This document shows, one piece after another, positions 41,941-54,413 of a stretch of DNA of 64,000 bases. The notes below the pieces were generated by a model, which saw only the letters and a list, made by a program, of their open reading frames with translations, ran no database searches and was not told where the DNA came from. This stretch comes from Hansfordia pulvinata (Eukaryota > Ascomycota > Sordariomycetes > Xylariales): assembly GCA_006538405.1 (NCBI GenBank), contig BJKQ01000005.1:2728001-2792000 (forward strand). Reading direction: 5' to 3'. Numbering within the stretch: position 1 is the stretch's first letter; every line of letters begins with the position of its first letter. Both the position numbers and the translations under genes were made by a program.

Positions 41941-42644
41941 TCAGCCGCGCTCCTCCCCCACCCCTGCCCCCTTCGCCTGCTTCTTGATCCGGTCCCTCTC
42001 CTCCTTCCGCTGCAGCGCCGCCTGCTCTTCGGCCAGGATCGCCGCGTCGACCTTGGCGCCGCGTGACGGCTCGTGGCCGTGGCGCATGGCCTGCGTGTTC
42101 TGTGCGTCAGTTACAGTTGTTCTTCTTTTCCTGCGCTTTGATTTCAGTCCCGTTTTCTTCGCGGTTCGCCTATCTCTTTCGCGAAGCAGTGAGAAGAGGG
42201 GGGAAGCACTCAAGTAGAGGCCTCTCTGCTGACCGGGTACGTCGGGTCTGTCTTGAGCTTCTCCCTGCGCTCGCGTTCGATCTGTTGGTTTTTGAGTATC
42301 GCGCCTCGATGGTCAGCTATCGCTTTCCGGACGGCGGAAGGGGTAAAGAGGGCCAGAGACGAGGTGCCGGCTCACATCCTCTTCGCGCATCTCATTCATC
42401 ACCTTGCCCTTGTCGGCTTCCCAAGTCGACACGTCAGCAGTCCGCAAGCACGGCACGAGATCATAGGGGGCGTGGGGTTTACAGCAGCGCAGAAAAGGGG
42501 GGAGGGAGGGAGGGGCTGCTGACCAGGTCGGTAGCCCTCGGCGTTGATCCCGTGGTGCAGCTGCTCGGTGCGGATACTCGCCTCCGCAAAGCGGCGCTGG
42601 TCGCCGTCCTCGTAGTAGTCGGGCCGGCCGTGGGATCCGGACAT
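41941..42644 (-). CDS. small conserved-looking protein of unknown function, four exons
   Basis: Exons 42524-42644, 42376-42416, 42234-42281 and 41941-42099, all phases consistent, give 122 residues. Donors are GTCAGC, GTGAGC, GTCAGC; acceptors AAG, CAG, CAG, with GCTGAC or CTGAC upstream. The product starts MSGSHGRPDYYEDGDQRRF and is very hydrophilic, with predicted helices (EQAALQRKEERDRIKKQ), no membrane segment and no signal peptide. A short Lys/Arg/Glu helix in exon 3 (IEREREK-like) and RHGHEPSRGAKVDAAI in exon 4 look conserved rather than random. I do not recognise the family. The four tiny exons and preserved frame argue for a real gene. The exon 2 to 3 acceptor is the least certain junction. 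It is convergent with NOC2. Confidence 0.6.
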
Positions 42645-43507
42645 GATGTTGGCGGCAGGCTACGATAGCGATGAACTCGTTGTTACTGTTGACCCAAGTT
42701 GTTGGCTGTCCGCTCTGCTCTCTGGTCCTGAAGCACAATGTTGTTGATTGTATAAGTGATGGATTCTGCATACAGATAATTTCCTCCAAAACTGGCCATT
42801 GTCGCAGCATTTATTAATAATGCGCAACGAAAGCTCGGTATGGTCGCGTTCTACCATACGTCATGAATACGGAACCCCTCCGCGGCCGCCTTGGTGACGT
42901 TGGTCAGGCATCAAACTTCGGCCGGCCCTTTTTTTTTTATATACACCACCCGGGCCTCTAGCACGCCGCGGCTTGACAGTTGTTGGCTACGACTATCATC
43001 AGTCCGTCGCCAATATGTAGGTATCCTTGTCGATTGATAACGTTTCGCTGCTGAATTAAACCAAGGATACGGTATCAGGCTCTTGGACTGAGCATCAATC
43101 TACCTTCTATCGCAGACACAGGGCAGTGCTCTTCAAATCCTGACTGGGTAGCGAGAGCCACGCTACTTCAACAGCGCTTATATTCCACTGCGGATGGTGT
43201 TATCGGCTCTGGGAAAGTATTGATGCACAAGACGGGGATCTCCAGGGGGCATCTCCCAGAGGCGCGAACCACTGCCACAGCTCACTGAGTGATTTGAGGC
43301 CCTGGAGCCTCGCTTCGCTCCCGCAGTCGAGTAATTTTTAAAGTTCCAAGTGCCCAGACATGCAATAATTGATGCAAAGCTGCTGTTGGCGCCGGCCAGA
43401 CGAAAGGAAGTAATTCCGTATCAAATAAAAAGTAAACCGTCAAACTATCATTTTACCGTACGCCACGCTATGCTTTGTAGATCAGATCACGCCCCCCGAG
43501 ACTGGTT
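42645..43507. other. intergenic, no gene seen
   Basis: 860 bp between the small gene's start and the SDS22 3' end. It includes a T10-like run near 42930 and AT-rich DNA at 43380-43460. Confidence 0.6.
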
Positions 43508-44858
43508 TTAACTGCCTTTAATGTATGCTGCAGTAAGGTTAGCCAAGTAGCTGCAAGGGAGGGTCGAGAAGGAGGAAGACTCACAAGCATCGATCTTCTG
43601 TATTTGGGGCAGCGCCAATCGAACCTTGTTCCTGTATAGAACCGGGTTGTTCAATTGCAGGGGGTTAACTTCAAAGTAGACCTCGCCGAGGTTCTCCTTG
43701 TCTCCGAGTTCCCGCTCGAGTTCGCCGAAGTCGGATATCTTGTTCTGGCCAGCCCACAGATCTTCCAGTAGCTTGAGAGGGCCTAGACCTTTCAGACTTG
43801 TGACGGCATTGTTCGTAATTTCTAGCGTCCGCAGGTTGGTGTTCTCCTCAAGGTCTTCGAGGCTTTCGATGGCATTACCGGCAGCATAGAGCTCTTCGAG
43901 TTGCGGGAGTTTGCGCAGGGGCGAGAGGTCGGTGATGCGGTTTGACTGGATACTGAGAAGGCGGAGGTTTTGCAGGGAGTCCAGACCATTCAGTTTGGGA
44001 ATTTTGTTGTTGGCAAGCCACAGCTCTCTGAGTTTGGTCAGGGTGCTAATATTCTCAATCTCTCGAATCCGGTTCTCGGCCAGCTCCAGGGATGTCAGCT
44101 CGGTGAGGGTTTCGAGGCCTTCGATGGTGCTGATCTTCTTGTTCCCAGCAAGGTGGAGGACTGAGAGCTTTGTGAGGTGGCCGATGTTCTCGATGCGCTT
44201 GATCTTGTTGAAGCCAAGATTCAGCTCGGTCAAGTTGAGCAGCTTATCCAAGCCCTTGATCTTGGAGATGTTGTTGTCGTAGAGGTTGAGATCGCGCAAA
44301 GTGTCGGCGAGGCATTCGAGGCCGTGGATGGTGTGGATTCGGTTGAAGCGTAGGCAGAGAACCTGTACTTTTGGAAAGCGATCGAGACCAAGAGCAGGGA
44401 TGCTGCGTATACGAGCTTGGTACAGGTCAAGCTCCTCGGAGTCGCGGGGTTCGTCCTCGAGGAGGTCTGTCGGAACGAGTTAGCCAGCACGCACGGCATA
44501 GGCATTCCGAGCTGCGGTAGCTATGAAGAGCACAGCCCATGCATATTAGGGATGTCGAACCTTCATCAGCGCCTATCTCTTCGCCAGGCAAGACGTTCTC
44601 GTCGTCAGAATACTCGGGGTCTTCTATGGCTTCGGGGTTGTGGATGCGCAGCTTGCCATCCCAGCCACTGCTGTTAGTAAGGGCCGGGCTGGGGGCAGGG
44701 TTGCCGTCGTCGTCGTCGCGCCTGGGGGCCGTGGTGCTCGCGGTGATGGCGGTGCTGGTGGGAGCGCTATCGGCGAGTTGAACATTGTCGGCCAGCTCGA
44801 CATGGCGGGGCGCGGGGGAGGTAGTGCCCGAGTCGTGATGCTGCTCGGGGGCGGACAT
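43508..44858 (-). CDS. SDS22, leucine-rich-repeat regulator of protein phosphatase 1
   Basis: Exons 44561-44858, 43585-44466 and 43508-43527, with introns of 94 and 57 nt, give 399 residues. After an acidic, Ser-rich N-terminus come about eleven 22-residue SDS22-type leucine-rich repeats, for example LTELNLGFNKIKRIENIGHL, LTSLELAENRIREIENISTL and LRELWLANNKIPKLNGLDSL, then an LRR cap with NPVLYRNKVRLALPQIQKID. SDS22 binds PP1 and inhibitor-3 in the nucleus and controls PP1 assembly and mitotic function. The last intron is a multiple of three, so retaining it gives an alternative C-terminus with the same stop; splicing to IDASYIKGS fits the family's IDATxV-type end better. The first donor (GTTCGA) is weak. 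Confidence 0.93.
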
Positions 44859-46018
44859 GGTTGGAAGAAGCGGCCGGAAGAGCGGGGGCGGAGGCGGATC
44901 TGAAGAGAATCAAGAACGAGATCCGGGCCAAGTGTGATGAATCGAAGCGGGATCTTGGAGGTGGACCGATGTGGTGAGTGGGATGAAGGACCGGTAGAAG
45001 CTGCCCAGCTGCCGCCTCACGCCTTCAGGGTTGAGTTTAGTGGAAGGGTCCTCTGAGAATGGGGGGTCCTGGCACCCTGGGCAGCCCAGATGGTAGGGAC
45101 GGGCCGAGGGGTAAGTACGAGTAACAATGCCATGCTTACATAAGGTAAGTATCAGATGGCGGTCCTGTGAAATACATGTACGGCGTGCATTTCTGCGTAC
45201 CCGAAGTCGCCAGCGTTACAGGCGACGCGACCAATTTCGCACCATTCAGTACCTCAGCTGGATCGCGGTCAAAGTACTGCCCGGTCAAATGACGTGATGC
45301 TGCTGTCTTTCAGAGTGCGAGTACGTACAGTGCGTCGATCCTGAGTGGGTGGAAATCTTGTGTCCTTGTGCTCGCCAGTCGCGTCATTCCCTTCATCGTT
45401 ATTTGTTTCTGGGCTTTGGTGATTGCTGAAGAAGTAGACATCTAGGTAGAAAATGACCATGCTCGGTCGTATGGGACCATCGAAATAGCATCTTCACGGT
45501 ATGCGGAAAGGCTGAGGGGCATCCAGGGCGGCACTTTTGGACCCCATGCCGCAGCTGTAGGTACCGCCCAGCTACAGCTCAGCCCGTAGCCGCGGGCACT
45601 CCAGGGCTTCGGCCCCCCACGCCTTCAGTGCTTCAGGGCTTATCCATCCAAATGGATGCTGGTGGTGTTTTCGGGCCTCTACTCCAGCCCGATTCCATTT
45701 CGTGCCTCGTACTCACCTCTATCATTGACGCGCCGATTCACCACTCTCAGACGCGACGAAGACGCCCAGAACACCATCTTCAAAATCGGATCTTACCCCC
45801 ATCTCCCTGCCTCGTCATCGTCTCTTGCGTCTCTCCCGAGACCCCAATTGCGACTGAATATCTTAGGTACCTACGCAAGGCATGCACAGCAGCTCACGAG
45901 TTTGGATTCCACTGCGATCCTCGTCACGGAGCCCAAGTTTGCATCTCGATGGAGACCCTCTAGTAGCTTCACTTTGTCCTAGCATAAACGCATGCCATAA
46001 ACCCTTTTCCAGCTCATC
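44859..46018. other. divergent promoter of SDS22 and BEM46-like gene
   Basis: 1.16 kb between outward-reading genes. It contains TACGAGTA at about 45115, TACATGTA at about 45174, GTACGTAC at about 45324 and GGTACCTAC near 45867. No gene is convincing. Confidence 0.55.
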
Positions 46019-47245
46019 ATGGCTTTGGCCTGCCGCCGCCCCCTTCCTTCTGCCCTTTCAGCGACCCAACTCGTGCGCCGCCCAGCCATGGTTTCGCCGG
46101 GTGGCAGGCCGTCACCACTCGCCCTCTCTCCTCGCAAGTCGTCCCCGCCCTCGAGGCTGTTCAATCTCCAAGGCCTGGCACTGGCCCCGGTCGTCTTTGG
46201 CGGCCTGTTCGTCGCCCTCTGGTCCTGGAAATGCCTCATGATGGTCGTCTTTCAGAATAAGATCATTTACATGCCTGGGTTGCCGCCCAATGCGCGCCGG
46301 GAGACCATTGCCGACTATGCCTCCCGCTGTGCTGGTATTTCCTGGCGCCAAGAGAAGCTGAAAGCCGCCGATGGCACCGAACTGGCGCTCTGCTTGGCCG
46401 ACGTCGATTTGGGCCGGTCCCCAAGCGTCGCCACTCGAGGGTCGTCTGCCGATGCGGCACCCACGCCGGTCTATATACTCTATTTTCAAGGTCGGCGGGC
46501 CCCCGGTTCTTCGCCTGGTCAGATCTCACGCTGACAACTCGGTCACTTAGGCAATGCTTCTTCCACTCCTCCGCGTCTCCCAGATCTCTCGTCAGCTCTC
46601 TGCATGCTGCAAAGACGGATGCAGAACGACAGGTGCAGCGCTCGCTGCACCATGGTTTGTTTGAGCTACAGGGGCTACTGGTCCTCGAAAGGCCGTCCTA
46701 CCGAAAAGGGTATCCGGCTTGACGCCGCTGCTGCTCTCAAATGGATCAATGATAGGGAGCTTGAATCCGGCAAGCCTGTCCAGGTCATCTTATGGGGCCA
46801 AAGTATAGGCGCCGGCGTTGCTACCAACCTGGCCGCCGAACAGCCCGCACCGGGAAACTTGCAGCTGAACTCGCTGATCCTTGAGACCCCTTTTACTTCA
46901 CTGAGGGCCATGCTCCGTGTCCTGTACCCGCAGCGCTGGCTTCCATACCAGTATCTCTGGCCTTTTCTCCGTAATCAGCTCGACTCCTGGGGCAACATTG
47001 AAGCCATTGTGGACCAACATGGCCATGCGGGCAAGCTGCCCTGCGTGCTGATTTTGCAAGCCGCCAAGGACGAGCTTGTCCCGCCTGAACTCACACAGAA
47101 ACTCCTCGACAGGTGTTCGCAATTAGGACTGCCTGCTGATGGACGTGTCATTAGCGGCGCCTTCCACAATGATGTCATGTTCATGGGCGAAGGCAGACGA
47201 GCAGTGTCCGAGTTCATTGCGGGTCAAATTCGAAAAGCAGGCTGA
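46019..47245 (+). CDS. membrane-anchored alpha/beta hydrolase of the BEM46/ABHD13 type
   Basis: Exons 46019-46490 and 46551-47245 with a 60-nt intron in phase 1 give 388 residues. A basic N-terminus is followed by one hydrophobic anchor (about residues 52-75, LALAPVVFGGLFVALW). The hydrolase domain has the BEM46-like opening FQNKIIYMPGLPP, a strand ending VYILYFQGNAS at the intron, VCLSYRGYWSSKG, and the nucleophile elbow WGQSIGAG with Ser242. LILQAAKDELVPP carries the catalytic-type Asp, and the His is probably in ISGAFHNDVMF. In Neurospora BEM46 localises to the ER and influences hyphal growth from ascospores; this gene may be that ortholog or a paralog. The substrate is unknown. Confidence 0.87.
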
Positions 47246-48200
47246 TCCGCTTGCGCGGTAACTCCATCCGGCCACAAGAGGTATCGATGAGAAGAAGATG
47301 CCACCTCGCCGAGACGCAGTCACATGCGGGTAGACACTAAGAAGGCATCGCGCCCTCACAAGACAGAAGTGGCGCTCGCACACACTCGCTTTCGGCGGTT
47401 TACGCGATTACCTCCACCTACTATTGAAAGCGGTGGCGGAGAGTCGCGTCGTCTCGGTCCATGAAAAATCAAATTCTCAAAGACTAGGTAGCTTTTACAC
47501 AGATGTTGCCACCGGATCGGTCACCTTGACGGCTACCTGACTGGCTCAAGCTAGCGAGAGCCCACAACCAGGCGAAGAAGCGGCCGACTCGAGAATGCCA
47601 GCCTGGTCCCGCCACTGGTCGGACCCGACCCGAGCTCTGAGTTTCGGCTCTTCGTGGCGATTTGTACCACCAAACTGCAGCCGATTGACTGGGGCCGGAG
47701 GAGGGGTCCCAGTTGCCGCCCCAGCGGCCGTGCAATAAATCAGGCCCGGCTACGAGGTGAACACAGACCTTGAAACTCTCCCCTTTCTGTCACGCCTGCG
47801 GCTGTCTAGTCAACTCGAACGCCAAACTTGTCGTAATTTCCCCAAGAGGACATGAGCAGAACTCTGTTGGTAGTGGCGTATCAAGAACGCGCTGGTCAGA
47901 CCAGGCGCTCCGCTCTTCACGATGCGAGCCCCCACTGCCTAACAAGGTGCCCGGAGAGAGGCGAAAATGGACTTTGCGAGCAGGTATGAGCTCGTTCGAG
48001 AACATGGCTAGGGCTATGTGGCGGTAGCGGCCGCTGTTGACATGACATGCATGCGACACGCCTCGGGGCTACTAAACAGATTGTGCCCCTGGCTGTCAGC
48101 TGTTCGTGCTTTCGGCCTCTCGCTCAATCCCGGCTCGCCATCTGCTCCTCCAAAAGCCAGAACCACACGAACTACGTGCCCCGCCACGAGCTCTATAACG
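47246..48200. other. intergenic, no gene seen
   Basis: 955 bp between two plus-strand genes. Short overlapping frames only. The distal part must contain the promoter of the secreted-protein gene. Confidence 0.6.
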
Positions 48201-49191
48201 ATGCGGTTGCTCATTTGCTTGCTGGGCGCCATAGCGTTGGCTTGCTGCCGTCCTGTGGAAGAGTCTGAGGACAGCAGTCCGCACGCGCATTGGCCTGGAT
48301 TCCTCCCGCACGCCTTAACTTTCGCCTCCACCGTTTTGAAGGTCCCAGGTTTTCCGAACTGGGACATGCAGAGGCTACCCAACAGGAAACCAGCAGGCGT
48401 TTACGATGAGTCTCCTCTCCGCCGGTACCTGAAACCCGAAACTCCCAAGACATGGCAGCTGTGGGAGCTCGCGAGGACTGAGGATAAGCATGGCAACACT
48501 CTCTGTAAGCACCCCTTCCTGAACCAATGTACATAATATAATTGGGGGGGGGGGGGGGGGGGCTTTGCGCCTGCCGCGTTATGGAAGACGCCTGGGTCGC
48601 TCTGGCTGACTCTTTGGATATCAGCTGCCAGCATATTCAAGAACAGCGAAGTCCTCGAGATCGATTTGCCCATGCCTGATTTGAATGCTGGAGCGACACC
48701 CAAGTCTGGTTGGTTCAGCTGGTGGTCGCCTCGAGCGTTCGACGCTCCCAAATGTGAGCATCGTGATCCCATCTCTTCGACATGTCGCGCCCCCCCCCCA
48801 CCTCAGGAGTCAGGCGCGAAAGCGACAGATGATCCCGGTTAGCTGACCAACTACGCAACCTCCAGTCTTGCGGGAATTCTACAATAGGGCGCTCGGCACG
48901 CAGAGCGCGCCACGCATGTTCATGTCGCAGATCAACGCTGGCGCGCGAGGTACTATCAAGTCGATCAACGCGGCCCTGCGCGCCGCGGGCCACATACTAA
49001 GTGACGAGGGGGAATTGGAGGCTGAAATCAAGAAAAACCAGCCCGGGTGGAACGAGCTCATGGACGAATCTAGCGAATTCGCAAAGCTGGCTCAGGACAT
49101 GGAGAAGGGCCACTGGGGCAGCTTGTCCGCCTTCTATGTTTACAGGGGCAACAAGGGCCCCCGCTATGCGATGATTGCCGTCTTCAGCTGA
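48201..49191 (+). CDS. predicted secreted protein of unknown function
   Basis: Exons 48201-48504, 48625-48753 and 48866-49191, all phase 1 junctions with GTAAGC/GTGAGC donors and CTGAC branch points, give 252 residues. The N-terminus MRLLICLLGAIALACC is a good signal peptide. The mature part has few Cys and no membrane span. It is rich in Trp/Pro early (WPGFLPHAL, GFPNWDM) and ends in two helices plus a conserved-looking SLSAFYVYRGNKGPRYAM. I cannot name a family. Composition and single signal peptide fit an extracellular or vacuolar protein; a role as an effector-like protein is only a possibility. Intron 1 contains a 19-G run and intron 2 a 10-C run, so exon joins rely on phase and motifs. 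Confidence 0.65.
48544..48562 (+). repeat. 19-G homopolymer in intron 1 of the secreted-protein gene
   Basis: Nineteen consecutive G between donor 48505 and branch region; the length is probably imprecise. Confidence 0.8.
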
Positions 49192-49859
49192 GCTGGCCGG
49201 TAATTCTCGGATACGATCGTCAAGGCGAGGGAGCAGGAAACCTTTGAGATGGCCATCTTCACATTTGGCATCAGACGCCATTCGGGTCTCTCCTGACATT
49301 GCGCCCTTTGAAAGTGGCTAAAGAGGAGTATGAGGGCACCTGCAACGTCCGCATTTGCTCATACAATGAAGCCGGGGCCTCGACCTACTGAAAGTCGGCG
49401 GGTTCAGGGAGGAAACTCGCAAATAGAGGGGTTTAAGTAGCCCCTCCGATTCATTTCATAAGTGCCCAATATTCAACAAAGCCTTACGCATCAGCGGAGG
49501 CAAAATCTCATATCAAGACACCGAGCCTATCGTACGAGCTGTCACCGAATGGAAATATCTGCTCGGGACATGTGCATCTCATCAAGCCGCCCTTTCGCTG
49601 CTTACCCAACAGGCGTCCATTGGAGTTTGCTGGCTTTGAAGAATCTTGCAGCCGAGTGAGGAGTACGTGATCGTCAATACCTAGACCAGCGTATCGCAGG
49701 CAGAAGTGATAGGTTGGGTGTGACTGCACCGTGGGGCAATACACCATCGACATATGCCTGGTCCTAATCATTCTTAGCTGATAGCGCATCGGAGTAGAGA
49801 AGCATCAAATTGAATGCGAGCAATACGGTGCTCTGCCGAGAATTCGCGCGCATGTCATT
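49192..49859. other. convergent intergenic, no gene seen
   Basis: 668 bp between converging genes. Nothing is recognisable. Confidence 0.6.
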
Positions 49860-52837
49860 CTAGTGATCAATTTGGCAATACACCTTGACTTCAACCTCGT
49901 TGTTCCAACCTGTCTGCAGCCCCAGCTCGTCCCACGCAGTCTCGGTGTCCACGTCCATGACAACGTCGCTGGCCTGGTTGATTGACACTGTGCGCGGTGG
50001 AATAACCTGTCCCTGTATCGTGATGAGAAAGTCGTTCTCAGCTGAAAGCTCCGGTAGAGCAGAAATGTATAGTCCTAATAGTCGAGTGTCAGTCATTTGC
50101 CATGATATTTAGATCAATGGCCGTGCAACTGCACTACCTTGGGAACCGATTTCAACATTCAATGAGTAGATGAAGTACCTACCAAGGACTCCGAGTGCTT
50201 TGAGACGAATATCGAGAAAGACGCGCCCGTTGGGCAGGAAATCGAAATCGGAAGAGGTGATTGCAGCAGCGCCCGTGAGCTTACCCAAGAGGCCGAGGCA
50301 AGCAACGTGGACACGCCCATGAATTCCGCTGTCAAACTGCGTTAAGGGAAACGCTGTCAGGATCTCGTGACCACGTGGGCTGAGCGCGACGCCTGTCAAC
50401 GACGCATGCGATCCGCCAAGCATGATGGGGCCTACGCGCCCAGTAGTGTGCGCACGCACAACATATCGCACCGACGAGACAACACCTGGGAATCGAAACA
50501 ATGGGATCGCCTCGCGCCGCGACTCTGGCGACACGTTGAAAAGCCCCAAAAATGGTGTGCCGGTAACTGCGTGTCCATGGTAGCTGCCGATCTTCAGGAG
50601 CACGTTGTCATGGTAGTCAAAGTACTGATCAATGGTTTTACCCACCACGCTTGGCCTGAAGATAATTGTATTTCCGCGCGGCGTCCGCCCTGTCATCTCC
50701 TTGATCAGACTCATGTCGTGGCTGCCGGGCGGGTCGGTGATGTAAATTGGACCGCCGCTTAGACACCGTGCAGCGGCATGGAACGCCCCGTCCTCGTGCT
50801 TGGTTTGGAACATATCCCAGTCCGGCAACACATTAAGATGCTGGGCAAGCAAGCTGTTATGTGCGTTGGCCCACAGGTGCCAGGGTTGGGCGGCCGGGAC
50901 GTTCGGGAAGAAATCGTCCGAAGTCCTCATCGGCATTGCAGGTCGGTTCCGCGCGATCTGTTGATGGAATATGATTTGTGGCGCCTGTGACATGCATGAT
51001 ATCGTGCGCATGTCGAAACACCTTAGGGCTGCATTCGTCCAGGCGTCGAGCGTAGCATTAGTGAGAGCCTGGCGGTGCTTGGGAGACGTCCAGCTATCCA
51101 TCATAAACTGCACGTCCGTTTTGGCCGCGTCAACACCGCACTGAGAAAGAAAGTGGTAGAAGTCACTGTAGAATCTGTCGATATCCTCTTCCGCGATCAC
51201 AGTCATTGTACCTTCGAGAGGCATGTCTCGCTTTGGCGAGTTCTCTCGGGCCACCTCAACCGTCTTGTACACTTGCGCCAGCTTGCCACTCGGACTGATA
51301 CCACCCCAATATCCAAAGAGGGCATGCCATACAGCCACATGTTGGATACTGGGGTTCGCGGCTCGGATACGCGAGACAGTATCAGCGAGACCCCGAGGGA
51401 ACGTTTGTGGGTGTGCTTCGAAGCTATTCCATCCATGCTGGAACTGGCTGTCGCCTTCACAGTCGATGTCTTGCCAGTTATCATCGATTATCAGACTTGT
51501 GATGTGAATCCCGCCTTCTTCAAGGTTCTTCACGGCCTGCACAATTTTATCGTCTGTCAAGTCTTGCCCGAGAGCATTCCATGTGCCTGCAAAGGGGTTA
51601 ATATGGCCACGTTGCAGATGAGCAGAGTCTTACAGTAACCCAAGCCATCGTACCATTCCTCCAGGCGTGGTGGCTCAAGGCTGCCCTCAAGTTGTACCAC
51701 ATCCAGCTGACGAGCTCTCGGAGAACCTAGGCTAGAAGCAGAGACTTTGCGCGCGTGGTACATGACAGCAGCCACGGCACTGTCAAAGTCATCGCCAACA
51801 GCGGCGAGGAGAGTCCCGTTCCTCTCGCTCTCACCGTCATTACGAAGCTAGACGATTGGGTGAGTAACTGAGGCTTAGGCTACCGGGAAAATCTTGTTTA
51901 CTCACATGCAGATTTACGGGGCCCGACCCGGAGCCACGCATGAGCGTCATTGTACTATTTGCGCCACTCAGTCCAAGCAAAACCAGATGCTTTCCGTGGG
52001 GCGCGAGAAAAGAGCACATAAGGGCATCATTATCTACGTCGAACTGCCCCTTGCCATGGCGAGGAGCTAGCCAAGGCGATGCCTGGCGAACAAGGGCAAA
52101 CCAGCTGGGAACGGTCAGTCTAGGGGTGGAAGGTCGTCGTTCCTGGACACAACTTGCCGAAACGAACCGCCCCATGGCGTGCCGAGGGTGACATCGGCAT
52201 ACGATGACGCTTGAGGGCTGGCTGCGGCAACGACAGCCTCGATGGTCCACAGCTCCGTTCTGGGTGCCTGACTCAGGACCGACTTGACAGCGAGCTGTGG
52301 ATTCAAGCCCGAAATGATATGAGATAGATCGGAGGCGGTTCTAGTCAGCGACCGTGGGGGCCGAGGAATTACGACGCCGTCTTGGGAGCCCTGCACGTCA
52401 CGGACCCATGTCCAGGGAAGATCTGAGCTGGCGCGGAACTTGACGGTGAACTCCAGTGGGGAAGACGGCAAGCTCAGCGACGCCCGGAAGCATACAGGGG
52501 CCTTGGGATCCTCCGAGGCGTTGAGGAAGACAACGACAGCATCAGATGGCGCCGCGCGAGAGAGAGGCGTTTCCTGCCACTCGTGACACGTATGTGAATG
52601 CCAGAGGCAGACTTGCCATGATGCATGAACTTGCTCGGGTTCGACGTGAAGAATCACGAAGAATGGAACGTCGGGGCCCTGGATTTGCGTTACCTGGTCC
52701 AGCGGCGGGTAGCAAGAGACTGAGGCGTCCATCATGGTGGAGGGGCAAGCCGCTGGTGGGGGGTCATGCGGCTGTTTCTGTCTGGGGATGGAGACGGAAC
52801 GAAACTCAGGAACGAAGTCGAAGAGGTCGTCAGACAT
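49860..52837 (-). CDS. GH36 raffinose synthase/alpha-galactosidase-like enzyme, apparent single-base frameshift
   Basis: Exons 51906-52837, 51634-51847, 50183-51586 and 49860-50074, with introns of 58, 47 and 108 nt, give an expected 921 residues. The catalytic barrel starts at YDGLGYCTWNAL, split by intron 2. The nucleophile is Asp540 in AAKTDVQFMMD and the acid/base is Asp606/607 in RTSDDFFPN. ITSLIIDDNWQDID and HVAVWHALFGYWGGI are further GH36 raffinose-synthase-family motifs. A C-terminal beta domain ends the protein. There is no signal peptide, so it acts inside the cell, probably on raffinose-type or other alpha-galactosides. In exon 1 the GGGG at 52123-52126 (CCCC on the coding strand) needs a fifth base to read DDLPPPRLTVPSWFALVRQ; that also makes the exon end in phase 0, as its GTGAGT donor requires. 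Confidence 0.9.
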
Positions 52838-54413
52838 GGGACAGGCAATTGGACCGCCCGGGGGGCGAAGCGGACCCGGGATTAGAGCAGGCTGAAGCTC
52901 GGAAGACGAGGTGGAGGAGGGAAAGTCGGATCTCGTCGAGTAGTAGGCGAGGTAGCATTACAGGTGCGACAGCCAGCCGGCGTTGTACTCGTACCCGGAC
53001 TGGCCTCTTCTTATAAGACGAGCGGAAGGAGCGAGCAGCTCTTATTCCGACAGGTCCGTCCAGCAGCCGCGGGCAACCACAACAGAAGAAGCTTGCATGT
53101 AGCTGGTGCGGTACCTAGCGTCACGTTGCGTCTGCACACTGGACGCCCGCGTGAGCGCTCAGACGTGACCTGCCAAGTACTTGAAGGGGTTATTGGAAGT
53201 CGTATGATTGAGGCTTAGCAGATATAGGTACTCGTCCACCTACAGATACCACAACATGGATGGATTGGAAGTACGTATGGATACATGCGACGATGATGCT
53301 GCCAGCAGTTGATGCAAAGCGGCTCAAGCCAGGTCAAACAAGTTGTCCAAGCCCTTGGTAGCTGAACTCGACGTACGAGCTCGTACTGGGCGACGCGCAC
53401 CAGCATCATCCATTGGTGAATCCGACCTCAACTTGCATTAGGTGGCCCTCTCAGCTGTGTGGAAGCGGCGGGCAAGCAACCCCAAGGCAGGCATTCTTCT
53501 GTCCTACGATTTAGTTGAATCACGCCCCAGATCATACAGACGTACGTGCATGCGTGTCCATGTAAATACCAGTAGACTGGTCCCGTACTCCGTGTATTTA
53601 CATGTAGATAACGTTCACTTTTGCTTGAAGCATCACAAGGTAAAGATGGCTCAATAATGCATGCAAATCAAGCAGAGGTACGCGCACCATACCTACCAGT
53701 CAACTTTGCTGTGGATGTACTTGTACTGATGAGCATGGGCCAATCACGGTCCGGATGATTATCCATCGGTTGCGCAGTCTCGACTTAGGTCAGACTGGCA
53801 TGTATCTGAGTACCTGTGCACGGCCAGCCGGCAGCTGCTGGGTCGGACTGGCGGTAGCAATCCAAGTCCAGGCAATGGATGAAATCGGGTCGCGACGGGA
53901 TGAAATGGAACTCGCGGCGCTACGAGTACAAAGGTACTCACGATACTGATGTACTGTGGCTCATCAGATTCGATCCAAATGGAATGGATGTCTCCACGGC
54001 GGCAGGTGCAGTGGAGGTACCCCTAGTACGGCTACAGCATTAGGTAGGCGTGGTAGGTACGAGTAACGCAAGGCGGCCGGGGCAGACAGGAACGCACCGT
54101 CCATCATTCGAATGGCCGGGCCGCTGATTGGCCCATCGGCTCATGCTTCGACCTGTAAAACCACGGGGCTCGGCCGTAACCAGGTTAGAGCCTGCGGACT
54201 GTAAAGTTTCGCAGTACCCGTGCAACGCTGCGCAGACATCTTCACCACTTGCCCCGGCCTCGCCTTCAAACCACTCACCACCTCACCCATCATCACCATC
54301 CGCCCCGACGCTCTCTCCCTTTCCTCCCCCTCCACCTCATCCGTCGCCCGCACTCTCGCCGCGGTGCCTCTTGCTCACTGTCTCCCCTCGAGCGTGCAGC
54401 CTCACAAGCTCCA
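52838..54413. other. 1.6-kb divergent intergenic region
   Basis: Between GH36 and MPP-beta starts. No gene is seen. It is the densest site for the window's recurring words: GGTACTCG at about 53227, GTACGAGCTCGTAC near 53374, TACGTGCATGCGTG near 53542, TTTACATGTAG near 53597, CTACGAGTAC near 53921 and GGTACGAGTA near 54056. Confidence 0.55.
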
